Positions 33,707 to 43,253 are shown, counted from the first letter of the stretch. The stretch: DNA of 64,000 nt from Citrobacter freundii (GCF_011077955.1 NZ_JAALBX010000004.1:186001-250000); one strand, 5' to 3'. Numbers and translations: made by a program. The notes: generated from the letters alone by a model not told the origin.

Positions 33707-34480
33707 TTACTTCAGTGAACCTTTAAGAAATTGCTGTAAGCGCAGGCTTTTTGGTTGAGTAAATAACTCCTCAGGCGGGCCTTCCTCTTCGATTTTCCCC
33801 TGGTGCAGAAAAATCACATGGCTTGAAACATGGCGGGCAAATTCCATTTCGTGCGTCACGACCACCATGGTTTTCCCCTCTTCCGCCAGTTTTTGCATAA
33901 TGCGCAGCACTTCGCCCACCAGCTCCGGGTCCAGCGCCGAGGTCGGCTCATCAAACAACAGCACTTCCGGCTCCATCGCTAACGCGCGCGCAATCGAAAC
34001 ACGCTGTTGCTGACCGCCGGAAAGATGCACCGGGTATTTCCCCTGGGCGCGCGCGTCAATGCCCACTTTTTCCAGATATTTCACCGCTCGCTCGCGGGCG
34101 GCCTGTTTGGATAACCCAAGCACCTGCACCGGCGCTTCCATGACGTTTTCCAGCACCGTCATATGGCTCCACAGATTGAAATGCTGGAACACCATGGTTA
34201 AACGGGTGCGCAACAGACGCAGCTGATTTTTATCCGCGACTTTAAGTTGGCCGTCTTTATCGCGCACCAGCCCGATATTGACGTTATTGACGACGATACT
34301 CCCTTCACTCGGTTTTTCGAGGAAGTTAATGCAGCGCAAAAAAGTACTTTTTCCCGAGCCTGAGGAACCGATGATGCTAATGACATCTCCGGCGTTGGCC
34401 TTAAGCGAGACCCCTTTCAGCACTTCATGTTCGCCGTAGCGTTTGTGCAGGTCGGTAACGTTTAATTTATTGTCAGACAT
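33707..34480 (-). CDS. hisP: Histidine/basic amino acid ABC importer, ATPase
   Basis: 257 residues. Walker A GSSGSGKS (~39-46), Q-loop, ABC signature [15 protein letters not shown] (~153-167), Walker [14 protein letters not shown] and the switch histidine in VVTHEME are all intact. It powers the HisQ-HisM membrane pair, fed by HisJ (histidine) or ArgT (lysine, arginine, ornithine). Last gene of the his transport operon. Confidence 0.97.
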   Translation of the reverse strand: MSDNKLNVTDLHKRYGEHEVLKGVSLKANAGDVISIIGSSGSGKSTFLRCINFLEKPSEGSIVVNNVNIGLVRDKDGQLKVADKNQLRLLRTRLTMVFQHFNLWSHMTVLENVMEAPVQVLGLSKQAARERAVKYLEKVGIDARAQGKYPVHLSGGQQQRVSIARALAMEPEVLLFDEPTSALDPELVGEVLRIMQKLAEEGKTMVVVTHEMEFARHVSSHVIFLHQGKIEEEGPPEELFTQPKSLRLQQFLKGSLK

Positions 34481-34491
34481 TCGTAGGCCAC

Positions 34492-35208
34492 TCAGTGCGA
34501 TGAAACAGGTTTAACATGCCCTAACCAGCGTTTTTCCGCGCGGCGGAACAGGGTAATCAGGACATAAGAAATCATAAGATACAATACCGCCGCAATCCCG
34601 AAGGCGGTAAACGGCTGATAGGTCGCCGAGTTGATGTCACGGGCGATTTTCAGCAAGTCCGGTACGGTTGCGGTAAACGCCAGGGCCGTGGAGTGCAGCA
34701 TCAAAATCACTTCGTTGCTGTAAGCCGGCAAAGCAATACGCAGCGCCGACGGCAGAATAATGCAGCGGTACATTTTAACGCGCGAGAACCCATAAGCGCG
34801 CGCCGCTTCAATCTCGCCATGCGGTACGGAGCGAATCGCCCCGGCGAAAATCTCAGTGGTATAGGCGCAGGTGTTTAGCGTCAGCGCCAGCACCGTACAG
34901 TTAAGCCCGCTTCGGAAAAACGCGTTCAGCAACTCGGTGCCTTTCACCACTTCCAGCGTGTACATCCCTGAGTAAAAGACCAGCAGTTGAACATACAGCG
35001 GCGTACCGCGAAAAATGTAGGTGAACAACCAAATGGGAAACTGGATAAACTTATTACTCGAGACGCGGCCTATCGCCATAAACACGGCAAGAATACCGCC
35101 CATCACCACCGAAGAAATAAGCAGCCACAGGGTGATCGCAACACCTGTAAAGCGGTAACCGTCGGTCCACAGAAGGGATTTCCAGTATTCCTGAATAATT
35201 TCAATCAC
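34492..35208 (-). CDS. hisM: Histidine/basic amino acid ABC importer, permease HisM
   Basis: 238 residues, five transmembrane helices. The EAA loop ([36 protein letters not shown], ~130-165) contacts HisP. The start overlaps the hisQ stop by four bases, and hisP follows after 11 bases. Confidence 0.97.
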   Translation of the reverse strand: MIEIIQEYWKSLLWTDGYRFTGVAITLWLLISSVVMGGILAVFMAIGRVSSNKFIQFPIWLFTYIFRGTPLYVQLLVFYSGMYTLEVVKGTELLNAFFRSGLNCTVLALTLNTCAYTTEIFAGAIRSVPHGEIEAARAYGFSRVKMYRCIILPSALRIALPAYSNEVILMLHSTALAFTATVPDLLKIARDINSATYQPFTAFGIAAVLYLMISYVLITLFRRAEKRWLGHVKPVSSH

Positions 35209-35891
35209 AGGTCAGCCCTCTTCACACCCACCGTATAACGACGTTCCAGCAACAGCAGTACGCCGTTAGACACAGTGGTAAAGACTAAATAAATTAAACC
35301 GCAGACCACGGCGAAATAGAACGGCTCCCAGGTGCTTTTACCGGCCAATTGCGTGGCTTTCACCACATCTTCCAGACCCAGCAATGACACCAACGCCGTG
35401 GCTTTGAGAATAACCTGCCAGTTATTGCCGATCCCCGGCAGCGCATAGCGCATCATGGCGGGAAACAGAATGCGGCGAAACGTTTGGGAATGGGTAAAAC
35501 CGAAGGCGGTCGCGGCTTCAATATGCCCTTTCGGTACGGCCATAAACGCGCCACGAAAGGTTTCGGTGAAATAAGCGCCGTAAATGAATCCCAGCGTGAT
35601 GATACCCGCCACCATAGGATCAATATCAAACTGCGCCAGCCCCAGTGCGTCTGTCACGGTGTTCAGGGCAATTTGCAAACCGTAGAAAATGAGCAGCATG
35701 AGCACCAGGTCGGGCACGCCGCGAATTAACGTGGTGTAGGCTTCAAACAATAACGCCAGCGGGCGATTACGGGATAACTTTCCCGCCGCTCCCACAAGGC
35801 CTATGAGAACCGCCAGGATAACGGAGCTCAACGCCAGTTCAAGCGTGACGATAGCCCCTTTTAAGATAACTTGTGAAAACCCATACAGCAT
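35205..35891 (-). CDS. hisQ: Histidine/basic amino acid ABC importer, permease HisQ
   Basis: 228 residues from ATG 35891, which has AGGA about eight bases upstream and gives the E. coli protein (MLYGFSQVILKGAIVTLELA). The open frame continues 37 codons upstream into the intergenic repeat but without homology. Five transmembrane helices and the EAA loop (GHIEAATAFGFTHSQTFRRILFPAMMRYALPGIGNN) are visible. It pairs with HisM. Confidence 0.95.
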   Translation of the reverse strand: MLYGFSQVILKGAIVTLELALSSVILAVLIGLVGAAGKLSRNRPLALLFEAYTTLIRGVPDLVLMLLIFYGLQIALNTVTDALGLAQFDIDPMVAGIITLGFIYGAYFTETFRGAFMAVPKGHIEAATAFGFTHSQTFRRILFPAMMRYALPGIGNNWQVILKATALVSLLGLEDVVKATQLAGKSTWEPFYFAVVCGLIYLVFTTVSNGVLLLLERRYTVGVKRADL

Positions 35892-35920
35892 GGTGCTTAT
35901 CCTGTGATCAATGTCTGTCT

Positions 35921-36111
35921 TATACCCTAACTTCTTCATCGTGCAGGACATCACCCAAAGGGTTTTGACTCGCGTGTGCGTCAGCCCCGAGAGGGAAAGC
36001 AAAAGCGTAAATCACGACAAGTCGGCTCGCCGATGAAAACGGACGGCCCTTCAGGGCGAGACCGAAAGCACGGCATATCACTGCGCCTGCACAATAAGTA
36101 TGACGGGTATA
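35921..36111. repeat. Divergent ERIC-like/MITE-like palindromic element between hisJ and hisQ
   Basis: The region is bounded by TATACCC (35921-35927) and GGGTATA (36105-36111). Just inside are TAA...TGCAGGA at the left and TGCA...AGTATGAC at the right. This end structure resembles the widespread enterobacterial short repeat that begins TATACCCTAA and ends AGTATGACGGGTATA, but the centre differs and the usual AAGTAAGT core is not seen. There are also internal small hairpins (GCCCT/AGGGC at 36046-36057). It is probably a decayed or variant copy inside the his operon transcript. Confidence 0.5.
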
Positions 36112-36141
36112 TATGAGCGCCTGACGGGTTAACCCTTAAAA

Positions 36142-36160
36142 CGCCCCGCATAACGGGGCG
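36142..36160 (-). terminator. Hairpin with short T-tract after hisJ (attenuator-like)
   Basis: CGCCCCG (36142-36148), loop CATAA, CGGGGCG (36154-36160), followed on the minus strand by TTTTAAGGG. Placed 20 bases after the hisJ stop, it would protect or partly terminate the message so that the binding protein is made in excess over HisQMP. Confidence 0.65.
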
Positions 36161-36180
36161 CGGCAACTCGTTATAAGCAA

Positions 36181-36963
36181 TTACTCACCGTATACGTTAA
36201 AATCGAAGTACTTTTTAGCCAGTTTTTCATACGTGCCATCCGCACGCATTTCGGCAAACGCTTTGTTCAGCGCTTCACGCAGTTCATTGTCTTCTTTACG
36301 AATACCCATACCGGTACCCACGCCGAACAGCTTCTCGTCTTTAATAGACGGGCCGCCAAATTTGTAATCTTTACCAACGGGTTGTTTCAGGAAGCCTTCG
36401 CTGGCGGCCACTTCGTCCTGGAATGCCGCGTCAATACGCCCTGCCGTAAGGTCAGAATAGATGTTGTCCTGGCCTTGGTAGGAGACGATTTCAACGCCTT
36501 TTGGCGCCCAGTGCACATTACCGTAGGTTTCCTGCGTGGTGCCCTGCAATACGCCGACGCGTTTGCCTTTAAGCTTTTCGAGCGTTGGTTCGATATCTGA
36601 ATCTTTTCCCACCACCAGACGGGAGTCGGCGGCGTAGAGTTTGTCAGTGAAAGCGATTTCCTGCTGACGTTTTTCAGTGATGGAAAGCGAAGACATAATG
36701 GCGTCGATTTTTTTCGCTTTCAGCGACGGGATAAGCGCGTCTAACGGGTTTTCAACAAACGTGCATTTCGTCTCAAGGCGTTTGCACAGCTCTTTCGCCA
36801 AATCGATATCAAAACCCACCAATTCCCCCTGCGAATTCTTCGATTCGAAGGGTGCATAAGTAGGATCGGTGCCGATACGGAGATTTTGCGGAATCGCGGC
36901 GAACGCGGTGGAAACACTGGAAAATGCCAGTACCAGAGAAAGGGATAACACCAACTTTTTCAT
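36181..36963 (-). CDS. hisJ: Periplasmic histidine-binding protein HisJ
   Basis: 260 residues. A Sec signal peptide ([22 protein letters not shown], cleaved before AIPQN) precedes a type II periplasmic binding fold. The ligand-site segments [39 protein letters not shown] and [12 protein letters not shown] are present. It delivers histidine to HisQMP. It is a close paralogue of ArgT just upstream. A sigma-54 promoter sits ~54 bases before the start. Confidence 0.96.
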   Translation of the reverse strand: MKKLVLSLSLVLAFSSVSTAFAAIPQNLRIGTDPTYAPFESKNSQGELVGFDIDLAKELCKRLETKCTFVENPLDALIPSLKAKKIDAIMSSLSITEKRQQEIAFTDKLYAADSRLVVGKDSDIEPTLEKLKGKRVGVLQGTTQETYGNVHWAPKGVEIVSYQGQDNIYSDLTAGRIDAAFQDEVAASEGFLKQPVGKDYKFGGPSIKDEKLFGVGTGMGIRKEDNELREALNKAFAEMRADGTYEKLAKKYFDFNVYGE

Positions 36964-37016
36964 AGCAATCCTCGGTGAGTTGTCTTTTTGTGTTGTAGTG
37001 CTCTAAACATCGAGTC

Positions 37017-37032
37017 AGCACTTATCGTGCCA
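37017..37032 (-). promoter_or_regulatory. Predicted sigma-54 promoter of hisJ
   Basis: On the minus strand TGGCACGATAAGTGCT: the -24 element TGGCACG is perfect and the -12 element keeps GC, with exact GG-N10-GC spacing. Transcription would start near 37005, about 40 bases before the hisJ ATG. Confidence 0.75.
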
Positions 37033-37122
37033 CTGTTATGCGCACTTAGGCAAAAGAATATGGCCCATCGCGCAGATTTTTTTCGCTTACGATGCTTAAT
37101 TATTCACTGAATGCGTAGAAAC

Positions 37123-37179
37123 GGTGCGCTCCATGCACCATAACGCAACATCATCGGTAAATTGCACCAAAACAGTGAG
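37123..37179. promoter_or_regulatory. NtrC-like upstream boxes for hisJ
   Basis: Two candidates: GGTGC-N7-GCACC (37123-37139), a symmetric pair of NtrC half-sites, and TGCACCAAAACAGTGAG (37163-37179), close to the NtrC consensus TGCACCAAAATGGTGCA. They lie about 110-170 bases upstream of the predicted sigma-54 start point, a normal enhancer distance. Confidence 0.5.
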
Positions 37180-37203
37180 ACGCTATGGAATGGGACCGAA
37201 TAC

Positions 37204-37226
37204 CGCGCCCAACCGGGTTGGGCGCG
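37204..37226 (-). terminator. GC-rich hairpin after argT
   Basis: CGCGCCCAAC (37204-37213), three-base loop, GTTGGGCGCG (37217-37226), ten bases after the argT stop. No T-tract follows, so it may be partial and let some argT transcription reach hisJ. Confidence 0.55.
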
Positions 37227-37236
37227 TTATCCGTGA

Positions 37237-38019
37237 TTAGTCACCGTAGACGTTAAAGTCGAAGTATTTCTTCGCCATTTTGTCATACGTGCCGTCTTTA
37301 CGGAGTTCATCGAAGGCTTTATCAAATGCGGCCTTAAGCTCGGTCTCGTCTTTACGCAGACCAATTCCCGTACCGTCACCAAAGTATTTTTTATCTTTGA
37401 CCGACGGACCGGCAAAGGCGAAATCTTTACCCGCAGGCTGTTTCAAAAAGCCTTCGCTGGCGGCGACTTCGTCCTGAAACGCGGCATCAAGACGGCCTGC
37501 CGACAGGTCAGAGTAAATCAGATCCTGGTTTTGGTAGGCCACCACATCAACGCCTTTGTTGCGCCAGTTGTCGTTGGCAAAACCTTCCTGAGTAGACCCC
37601 TGCAACACGCCGACGTGCTTACCTTTAAGGGACTCAATAGTCGGCTGTATGGGTGAGCCTTTCGCCGCAATCAGACGGGAGTCCGCAGCGTAGAGTTTTT
37701 CCGAGAAGGCGATTTCTTGCTGACGTTTTTCAGTGATCGACAGGGAAGAGATAATAGCGTCGATTTTCTTGGCTTTGAGTGACGGGATGAGCGAGTCGAA
37801 ATCGCTGCCAACCCAGGTGCATTTCACTGCCATACGCTTACACATTTCATTTCCCAAATCGATGTCAAAGCCCACGAAATTACCTTTGGCATCTTTGGAG
37901 GAAAACGGTGCGTAAGTGGCGTCCGTACCAATGCGAACCGTCTGCGGCAGTGCGGCAAAGGCGCTGGAGGCCACGGACAGACCCAGCAGCAATGACAGAG
38001 CAATAGCCTTCTTCTTCAT
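37237..38019 (-). CDS. argT: Periplasmic lysine/arginine/ornithine-binding protein ArgT
   Basis: 260 residues. Signal peptide [22 protein letters not shown], then [21 protein letters not shown] and the same ligand-site segments as HisJ. The order argT-hisJ-hisQ-hisM-hisP is that of E. coli, and details such as [14 protein letters not shown] and [10 protein letters not shown] match ArgT rather than HisJ. It delivers lysine, arginine and ornithine to HisQMP. A sigma-54 promoter precedes it. Confidence 0.96.
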   Translation of the reverse strand: MKKKAIALSLLLGLSVASSAFAALPQTVRIGTDATYAPFSSKDAKGNFVGFDIDLGNEMCKRMAVKCTWVGSDFDSLIPSLKAKKIDAIISSLSITEKRQQEIAFSEKLYAADSRLIAAKGSPIQPTIESLKGKHVGVLQGSTQEGFANDNWRNKGVDVVAYQNQDLIYSDLSAGRLDAAFQDEVAASEGFLKQPAGKDFAFAGPSVKDKKYFGDGTGIGLRKDETELKAAFDKAFDELRKDGTYDKMAKKYFDFNVYGD

Positions 38020-38065
38020 ACATTACCCTCAAGTGGTTTTTTTATGTTGTGTTGCTACTTTTCAT

Positions 38066-38081
38066 TGCACTTCCTGTGCCA
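38066..38081 (-). promoter_or_regulatory. Predicted sigma-54 promoter of argT
   Basis: Minus strand TGGCACAGGAAGTGCA: -24 TGGCAC and -12 TGCA with GG-N10-GC spacing, ending 47 bases before the argT ATG. Nitrogen (NtrC/sigma-54) control of argT is established in enterics. A GCACCAAAAT half-site at 38264-38273 could be an NtrC contact. Confidence 0.78.
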
Positions 38082-38278
38082 GTTTTCGCGGAACGGGCGA
38101 AACCCGGCGGATGTTAAGCAAAAGTTACAACAAAGTAGATGTAATGAAAGATAGCATTACGAAGGGGAATGTCTTTAGTACAAATGCGGGAACGGAGATT
38201 ATATTTTCAGGATTTGATCGCGGTTACAAAAACGCCCCAAAATGAGGCGAGTTACACACAGCGCACCAAAATAACGCG

Positions 38279-38848
38279 TTACGCCCCTTGCCAGCGATGG
38301 AAAAGGTCTTCCGGCAAGTCGATATTGAACTGATCCAACACGCGATTCACCGTCTGGTTTATCACATCATTCAGGGTGGCAGGTTGATGATAAAACGCAG
38401 GCATCGGCGGCATGATCACAGCACCCAATTCTGCCGCTTGCGTCATTAAGCGCAAATGCCCCACATGCAGTGGCGTTTCGCGCACGCACAGCACTAACGG
38501 GCGACGCTCTTTCAGCACCACATCGGCGGCGCGGGTCAGTAAACCATCGGTATAGCTGTGCACAATGCCGGAAAGGGTTTTAATCGAGCACGGTAAAATG
38601 ACCATGCCAGAGGTGCGATAAGACCCGGAAGAGACGCTGGCGGCGATATCGCGGGCGTCATGCACCACATCAGCCAGCGCCTGTACATCACGTAATGAGA
38701 GAGACGTTTCCAGCGCCAGCGTCTGGCGGGCAGCCTGACTCATGATGAGATGCGTTTCGATGTCAGGCACCGATTGCAGCACCTGCAACAGCCGAACTCC
38801 ATAAATCGCCCCGCTTGCGCCAGAAATGCCCACAATAAGTCGTTTCAT
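38279..38848 (-). CDS. ubiX: Flavin prenyltransferase UbiX
   Basis: 189 residues from ATG 38848 (MKRLIVGISGASGAIYG), matching E. coli. The open frame extends 41 codons upstream without homology. The FMN-binding GISGASGA motif, SSGSYRTSGMVILPCSIKTLSGI and the VLCVRETPLHVGHLRLM block define the family. It prenylates FMN to make the UbiD cofactor for ubiquinone synthesis. It lies downstream of purF on the same strand. Confidence 0.95.
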   Translation of the reverse strand: MKRLIVGISGASGAIYGVRLLQVLQSVPDIETHLIMSQAARQTLALETSLSLRDVQALADVVHDARDIAASVSSGSYRTSGMVILPCSIKTLSGIVHSYTDGLLTRAADVVLKERRPLVLCVRETPLHVGHLRLMTQAAELGAVIMPPMPAFYHQPATLNDVINQTVNRVLDQFNIDLPEDLFHRWQGA

Positions 38849-38957
38849 TACGTTTTGCCTGAACAAGAGATCCTGCGCAAACTTTGCCGCAACGCCGGGG
38901 GATATGCAAGTTGACCACGAAGGGAAATGTACTGCCAGATTACCGCGTGACGAAACG

Positions 38958-38983
38958 CTCCCTCCCGGCACGCCGGAAGGGAG
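38958..38983 (-). terminator. Hairpin after purF
   Basis: CTCCCTCCCGG (38958-38968) with CCGGAAGGGAG (38973-38983), 11 positions with one mismatch and a four-base loop, seven bases beyond the purF stop. No long T-tract follows. Confidence 0.55.
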
Positions 38984-38989
38984 AGAGGT

Positions 38990-40507
38990 TTACCCTTCGT
39001 TATGCATCTCAAGGTTTTCCACTTCGTTCTGACGTTGCACCGCTTTGGCATCGTCATTACGCAGGGATTCGAGATACTCAAGGTATTGCTGGTCTACGTC
39101 TTTGGTGACGTAAATACCGTTAAACACCGAGCATTCAAATTGCTGAATATCCGGGTTCTCAGCGCGTACCGCTTCAATCAGATCGTTGAGATCCTGGAAA
39201 ATCAGTCCATCCGCGCCGATTATCTGGCGGATTTCATCCACTTCGCGCCCGTGAGCAATCAGCTCATTCGCACTTGGCATATCAATGCCGTAAACGTTCG
39301 GGAAACGAATTTCCGGCGCGGCAGAAGCCAGATACACTTTCTTCGCGCCTGCCTCACGCGCCATCTCGATAATCTGCTCGGAGGTGGTGCCACGCACGAT
39401 GGAGTCATCCACCAGCAACACGTTTTTGTCGCGGAATTCGGCGCGGTTGGCGTTAAGTTTACGGCGCACCGATTTACGACGCAGATGCTGACCCGGCATG
39501 ATAAACGTACGGCCTACGTAGCGGTTTTTCACAAACCCCTGACGGTACGGCTTATCCAGAATACGTGCGATTTCCAGCGCGATATCGCAGGAGGTCTCCG
39601 GAATCGGGATCACCACATCGATATCAAGATCTTCCCACTCGCGAGCGATTTTCTCACCGAGCTTTTTACCCATACCTACGCGCGCGCTGTAAACGGAAAT
39701 CTTATCGATAAACGAGTCGGGACGCGCAAAGTAAACATATTCGAACAGGCAAGGATTGCTGGTCGGGTTATCGGCACACTGACGGGTGAACAACTGCCCT
39801 TTTTCAGTGATATAGATAGCCTCGCCAGGCGCTACGTCGCGTAGAAATTCAAAGCCCAGGGTATCCAGCGCGACGCTTTCAGACGCGACCATATACTCAG
39901 TGCGGCCATCGCCAATATCACGCTTGCCGAGCACCAGCGGGCGAATGCCGTTCGGATCGCGAAAAGCCACCATGCCGTGGCCGATAATCATCGCAACACA
40001 GGCATAAGCGCCGCGAATCAGGCGATTGGTTGCGGCAATGGCAGCAAAAATATTGTCCGCCTCAAGCGGATAATGGCGGAAGTTATCAAGCTCGCTGGCA
40101 AAGACATTGAGCAGCACTTCGGAATCCGAGGTGGTGTTAATGTGGCGGCGTTTTTCTTCAAACAGCATCCGGCGCAGTTCGTGCGCATTGGTCAAATTGC
40201 CGTTGTGGGCAAGCGTAATTCCGTACGGAGAGTTCACGTAGAAAGGTTGTGCTTCGGAGGCGCTTGAACTGCCAGCTGTCGGATAGCGCACATGGCCGAT
40301 ACCCATATTGCCTTGTAGACGCTGCATATGGCGGGCTTCGAAAATATCACTCACCAGGCCATTAGCTTTGCGCAGGCGAAAGCCGTTGTTAGCATCAATG
40401 GTGATGATGCCTGCGGCATCCTGCCCACGGTGCTGAAGCACCGTTAACGCGTCATAAATAGACTGGTTGACCGGCATAACACCGGCGATACCGACAATAC
40501 CGCACAT
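38990..40507 (-). CDS. purF: Amidophosphoribosyltransferase PurF
   Basis: 505 residues. Cys2 (after Met removal the N-terminal nucleophile, [10 protein letters not shown]) starts the glutaminase domain; the PRTase domain carries the PRPP loop [17 protein letters not shown] (~363-379). It commits PRPP to purine synthesis. It is preceded 38 bases upstream by cvpA, with the shared PurR operator before that. Confidence 0.97.
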   Translation of the reverse strand: MCGIVGIAGVMPVNQSIYDALTVLQHRGQDAAGIITIDANNGFRLRKANGLVSDIFEARHMQRLQGNMGIGHVRYPTAGSSSASEAQPFYVNSPYGITLAHNGNLTNAHELRRMLFEEKRRHINTTSDSEVLLNVFASELDNFRHYPLEADNIFAAIAATNRLIRGAYACVAMIIGHGMVAFRDPNGIRPLVLGKRDIGDGRTEYMVASESVALDTLGFEFLRDVAPGEAIYITEKGQLFTRQCADNPTSNPCLFEYVYFARPDSFIDKISVYSARVGMGKKLGEKIAREWEDLDIDVVIPIPETSCDIALEIARILDKPYRQGFVKNRYVGRTFIMPGQHLRRKSVRRKLNANRAEFRDKNVLLVDDSIVRGTTSEQIIEMAREAGAKKVYLASAAPEIRFPNVYGIDMPSANELIAHGREVDEIRQIIGADGLIFQDLNDLIEAVRAENPDIQQFECSVFNGIYVTKDVDQQYLEYLESLRNDDAKAVQRQNEVENLEMHNEG

Positions 40508-40545
40508 GTTGTCTTTTCCTCATTAAGAGACCGCCCCCGGCACGA

Positions 40546-41031
40546 TTACCGGGGTAAGAAACTTGACGAGCTTTGCAGATAGTCAAAAAACCATCTGATG
40601 ATGAAACTGAATTGTGGGATAAGCTGCGATTTTTGCCAGTCGTCGCTTTTGGACAGGCCCGTAAACGTATCAAGAAAGAACAGAATGGCGGAGACGATAA
40701 GGGCACCTCGCAGCGCGCCAAAACAGACCCCCAACACCCTGTCAGTACCCGACAGGCCGGTTTTCTCCACCAGCGCGCCAATCACATAATTGACAATTGC
40801 GCCGACAATCAACGTCGCAACAAACAGCACTGCGATCGCTATCCCATTTCGTACCAGTTCGTCTTCAAAGCCAGTGAACCAAACTGCCAGGTAAGTGTAA
40901 TAGTGGCTGGCGACAAAAAAGGCACAGCCCCAGGTAACCAGCGATAACGCTTCACGCACAAACCCGCGGATAAGGCTTACCAAACAGGAAAAACCAATCA
41001 CCGCGATAATGGCGTAATCTATCCAGACCAT
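40546..41031 (-). CDS. cvpA: CvpA, inner-membrane protein required for colicin V production
   Basis: 161 residues with four predicted transmembrane helices (MVWIDYAIIAVIGFSCLVSLIRGF; ALSLVTWGCAFFVASHYY; GIAIAVLFVATLIVGAIVNYVIG; ALRGALIVSAILFFLDTF). The family is needed for colicin V export and for bile/envelope resistance in several enterics; the mechanism is unknown. It is the first gene of cvpA-purF(-ubiX). Confidence 0.95.
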   Translation of the reverse strand: MVWIDYAIIAVIGFSCLVSLIRGFVREALSLVTWGCAFFVASHYYTYLAVWFTGFEDELVRNGIAIAVLFVATLIVGAIVNYVIGALVEKTGLSGTDRVLGVCFGALRGALIVSAILFFLDTFTGLSKSDDWQKSQLIPQFSFIIRWFFDYLQSSSSFLPR

Positions 41032-41051
41032 GAATATGTCCTACGATAAAT

Positions 41052-41076
41052 CGCCCCTGACATGCAGTTCGGGGCG
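41052..41076 (-). other. Hairpin in the cvpA 5' leader
   Basis: CGCCCC (41052-41057) and GGGGCG (41071-41076) can pair in the leader of cvpA, about 20-45 bases before its start codon. Role unknown. Confidence 0.35.
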
Positions 41077-41077
41077 C

Positions 41078-41106
41078 ATTCTAACAGAAAAAGAAAACGT
41101 TTGCGT
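41078..41106 (-). promoter_or_regulatory. cvpA-purF promoter with PurR operator
   Basis: Minus strand ACGCAAACGTTTTCTT (41091-41106) matches the PurR palindrome ACGCAAACGTTTGCGT, 14 of 16 by eye, and the same left half as the E. coli purF site. A -10-like TAGAAT lies at 41078-41083, placing the operator over the -35 region, consistent with purine repression of cvpA-purF. Confidence 0.78.
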
Positions 41107-41130
41107 AGGGATTTCCTTCCCACCGCTTAA

Positions 41131-41162
41131 TAAAAAAAGGCGTTGAAAAAATCTTCAACGCC
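41131..41162 (-). terminator. Intrinsic terminator after dedD
   Basis: GGCGTTGAA (41139-41147), six-base loop, TTCAACGCC (41154-41162), followed on the minus strand by seven T. It ends the accD/folC/dedD run before the cvpA promoter. Confidence 0.88.
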
Positions 41163-41253
41163 GTACTTTTTTGACCGATTCCCGGTGCGTTTCGCAGCAG
41201 ATTGTGCGCTTTTCTGTTTTTAAATCAAGAGATAAGCACACCTGCCTCGGGCA

Positions 41254-41970
41254 TTAATTTACGGAATAATTCATCACCACACCGTTCAACCCGGAAAGTT
41301 GGTTCAACTCCCCTAACGAGCCTTTTAATTTATCCCGTGAGGCGTCCGGACCTACCAAAATGCGGGTAATTTTACCCTGAACCGGCGTTGACGGCGACGT
41401 GTAAACCCGGTAGCCCGCGCCGCGCAGTTTACCAACAATTTCATTTACTTTGTCGGCATTTTTGAGCGCACCCAACTGCACCACGTAGGCTTTGCCCGCA
41501 GGCGGTGTATCGGGTTTAGCAGGCTCGGGTTTTTTCGCCGGCGCCTCTTCGCTGACCATCGCAAGCTGTTCGTCAGTTTTGTCTTTTGGCGCACGTGGCT
41601 GCGGTTTATCAGCCGGTTTCGGCGTGTCCTGGGCTTTTGGTTTAGTGGGCGCCACCGGTTCTGGGTCCGCCAGCGGATCGAGCGCGCTGGCATTACTGGC
41701 GACGCGCGCCGTATCAATCGCGGACGCCGCCGCGTTAGCCGCTCTCACTTCTTCCGCAGCGCCTTCAGGCGGCTGTGCGGGAAGCGCCTGCGTCGCCGCA
41801 GGCATCATATCCGGCTCATCCGTATCGCCAGGCTTAGGCACTAAAGGGATCGCCGCAAATTCATCCTGATAATGCTTTTTCTGACCATCAAGCAACCCGG
41901 GCAGCAAAATCACGCCCAGAGCCACCAACACTATCGTTCCTACTAATCGGTTTTGAAATTTACTCGCCAC
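41254..41970 (-). CDS. dedD: DedD, SPOR-domain cell-division protein
   Basis: 238 residues from GTG 41970, which has AGGAGG four bases upstream and restores the E. coli start (ASKFQNRLVGTIVLVALG). One transmembrane helix (~8-28), a long periplasmic linker rich in Pro, Ala, Lys and Glu (~60-150), then the C-terminal SPOR domain (GKAYVVQLGALKNADKVNEIVGKLR...). It binds denuded septal peptidoglycan. The linker is about 18 residues longer than in E. coli. The start overlaps the folC end by 11 bases. Confidence 0.93.
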   Translation of the reverse strand: MASKFQNRLVGTIVLVALGVILLPGLLDGQKKHYQDEFAAIPLVPKPGDTDEPDMMPAATQALPAQPPEGAAEEVRAANAAASAIDTARVASNASALDPLADPEPVAPTKPKAQDTPKPADKPQPRAPKDKTDEQLAMVSEEAPAKKPEPAKPDTPPAGKAYVVQLGALKNADKVNEIVGKLRGAGYRVYTSPSTPVQGKITRILVGPDASRDKLKGSLGELNQLSGLNGVVMNYSVN

Positions 41971-43228
41971 CTCGCCTCCTCGCATCCATCGCTTCCATTA
42001 CATGCGCAACCGTATGAAACGAACCACACACCAGCACGGTATCTTCTGGTCTGGCTTGCGCCATGGCGGCGTCCCAGGCTTTGACAACACTCGGATAGCT
42101 TGCACCCTGTTTCAGGTGCGTCATGAGTTGCTCAGCCGTAGCGCCGCGCGGGCCTTCCAGTGGGGCACAATACCAGCTATCCACCACGGCCTCCAGACAG
42201 GCCAGCGTGCCTGCAATATCTTTATCGTGCAGCATCCCGATTACCGCAAGCACTTTTCCTTTAGTCGGAAAGCGCTGCATTTGGCTTGCCAGATACGCAG
42301 CCGCATGAGGATTATGCGCCACATCAAGGATAACGCGCGGCGCCTCACTCACGCACTGGAAACGGCCAGGCAGCAGCGCGTTTTCAATGCCCTGGCGAAT
42401 GGCGGCGTCGCTCACGTCAAGCTGGCTTGCGCGAAGGGCTGCCAGCGCCGTCGCGGCATTCGGCTGCGGAACCTGGGGAAACGGCAACCCGTGCAGTTCA
42501 CCTTGCGCGTCGCGGAAATCCCAACCGGTGTCGCCCACGTGGTAATCCCAGTCAACGCCGCGTCGCGCCAGTCGCGCGCCTTTTTCCCGGGCGACATCTG
42601 CGATAGAGGTCGGCATATCCGGTTCGCCAACGATGGCGGGTTTACCGGCGCGGAACACGCCCGCTTTCTCACGACCAATACTTTCGCGATCCGGCCCGAG
42701 CCAGTCGGTATGATCAAGGGCGATGCTGGTGACGACCGCGACATCGCAATCCACTAAATTCGTGGCGTCAAGGCGCCCACCAAGACCGACTTCAAGGATA
42801 ACCACATCCAGGTTTGCGCGTTTAAACAGCCACAGCGCAGAAAGCGTACCGTATTCAAAATAGGTTAATGAGGTATCGCCGCGCGCCGTTTCAATCGCGC
42901 TGAATGAGGCAGTGTGCTCAGACTCGGCAAGCTCTTCGCCCTGAATGCGCACCCGTTCGGTATAACGCACCAGATGAGGCGAACTGTAAACACCAACCCG
43001 CAAGCCAGCGGCCATTAAAATAGCTTCCAGAGTACGACACGTGGTGCCTTTGCCATTGGTTCCCGCCACCGTGAAAACAAAAGGCGCAGGTTTTTGAACC
43101 TCAAGGGTAGCCGCCACGCGCGAGACGCGCTCAAGCCCCATGTCGATGGTTTTACTGTGCAGGTTTTCCAGATAAGAAAGCCACGTAGCCAGGGGCGACG
43201 TGGCGTGGGGAATGCTGTCTTTTTCCAT
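41960..43228 (-). CDS. folC: Dihydrofolate synthase / folylpolyglutamate synthase FolC
   Basis: 422 residues, Mur-ligase fold. The ATP loop is TVAGTNGKGTTCRTLEAIL (~54-72), followed by SPHLVRYTERVRI, and GLGGRLDATN plus SIALDHTDWLG; the C-terminal domain contains VILDVAHNPHAAAYLA. It adds glutamate to dihydropteroate and then polyglutamates to folates. Same length as E. coli. It sits between accD and dedD as in E. coli. Confidence 0.96.
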   Translation of the reverse strand: MEKDSIPHATSPLATWLSYLENLHSKTIDMGLERVSRVAATLEVQKPAPFVFTVAGTNGKGTTCRTLEAILMAAGLRVGVYSSPHLVRYTERVRIQGEELAESEHTASFSAIETARGDTSLTYFEYGTLSALWLFKRANLDVVILEVGLGGRLDATNLVDCDVAVVTSIALDHTDWLGPDRESIGREKAGVFRAGKPAIVGEPDMPTSIADVAREKGARLARRGVDWDYHVGDTGWDFRDAQGELHGLPFPQVPQPNAATALAALRASQLDVSDAAIRQGIENALLPGRFQCVSEAPRVILDVAHNPHAAAYLASQMQRFPTKGKVLAVIGMLHDKDIAGTLACLEAVVDSWYCAPLEGPRGATAEQLMTHLKQGASYPSVVKAWDAAMAQARPEDTVLVCGSFHTVAHVMEAMDARRRGGE

Positions 43229-43253
43229 GATGCCCGTACGTGTTAGCGATGAG

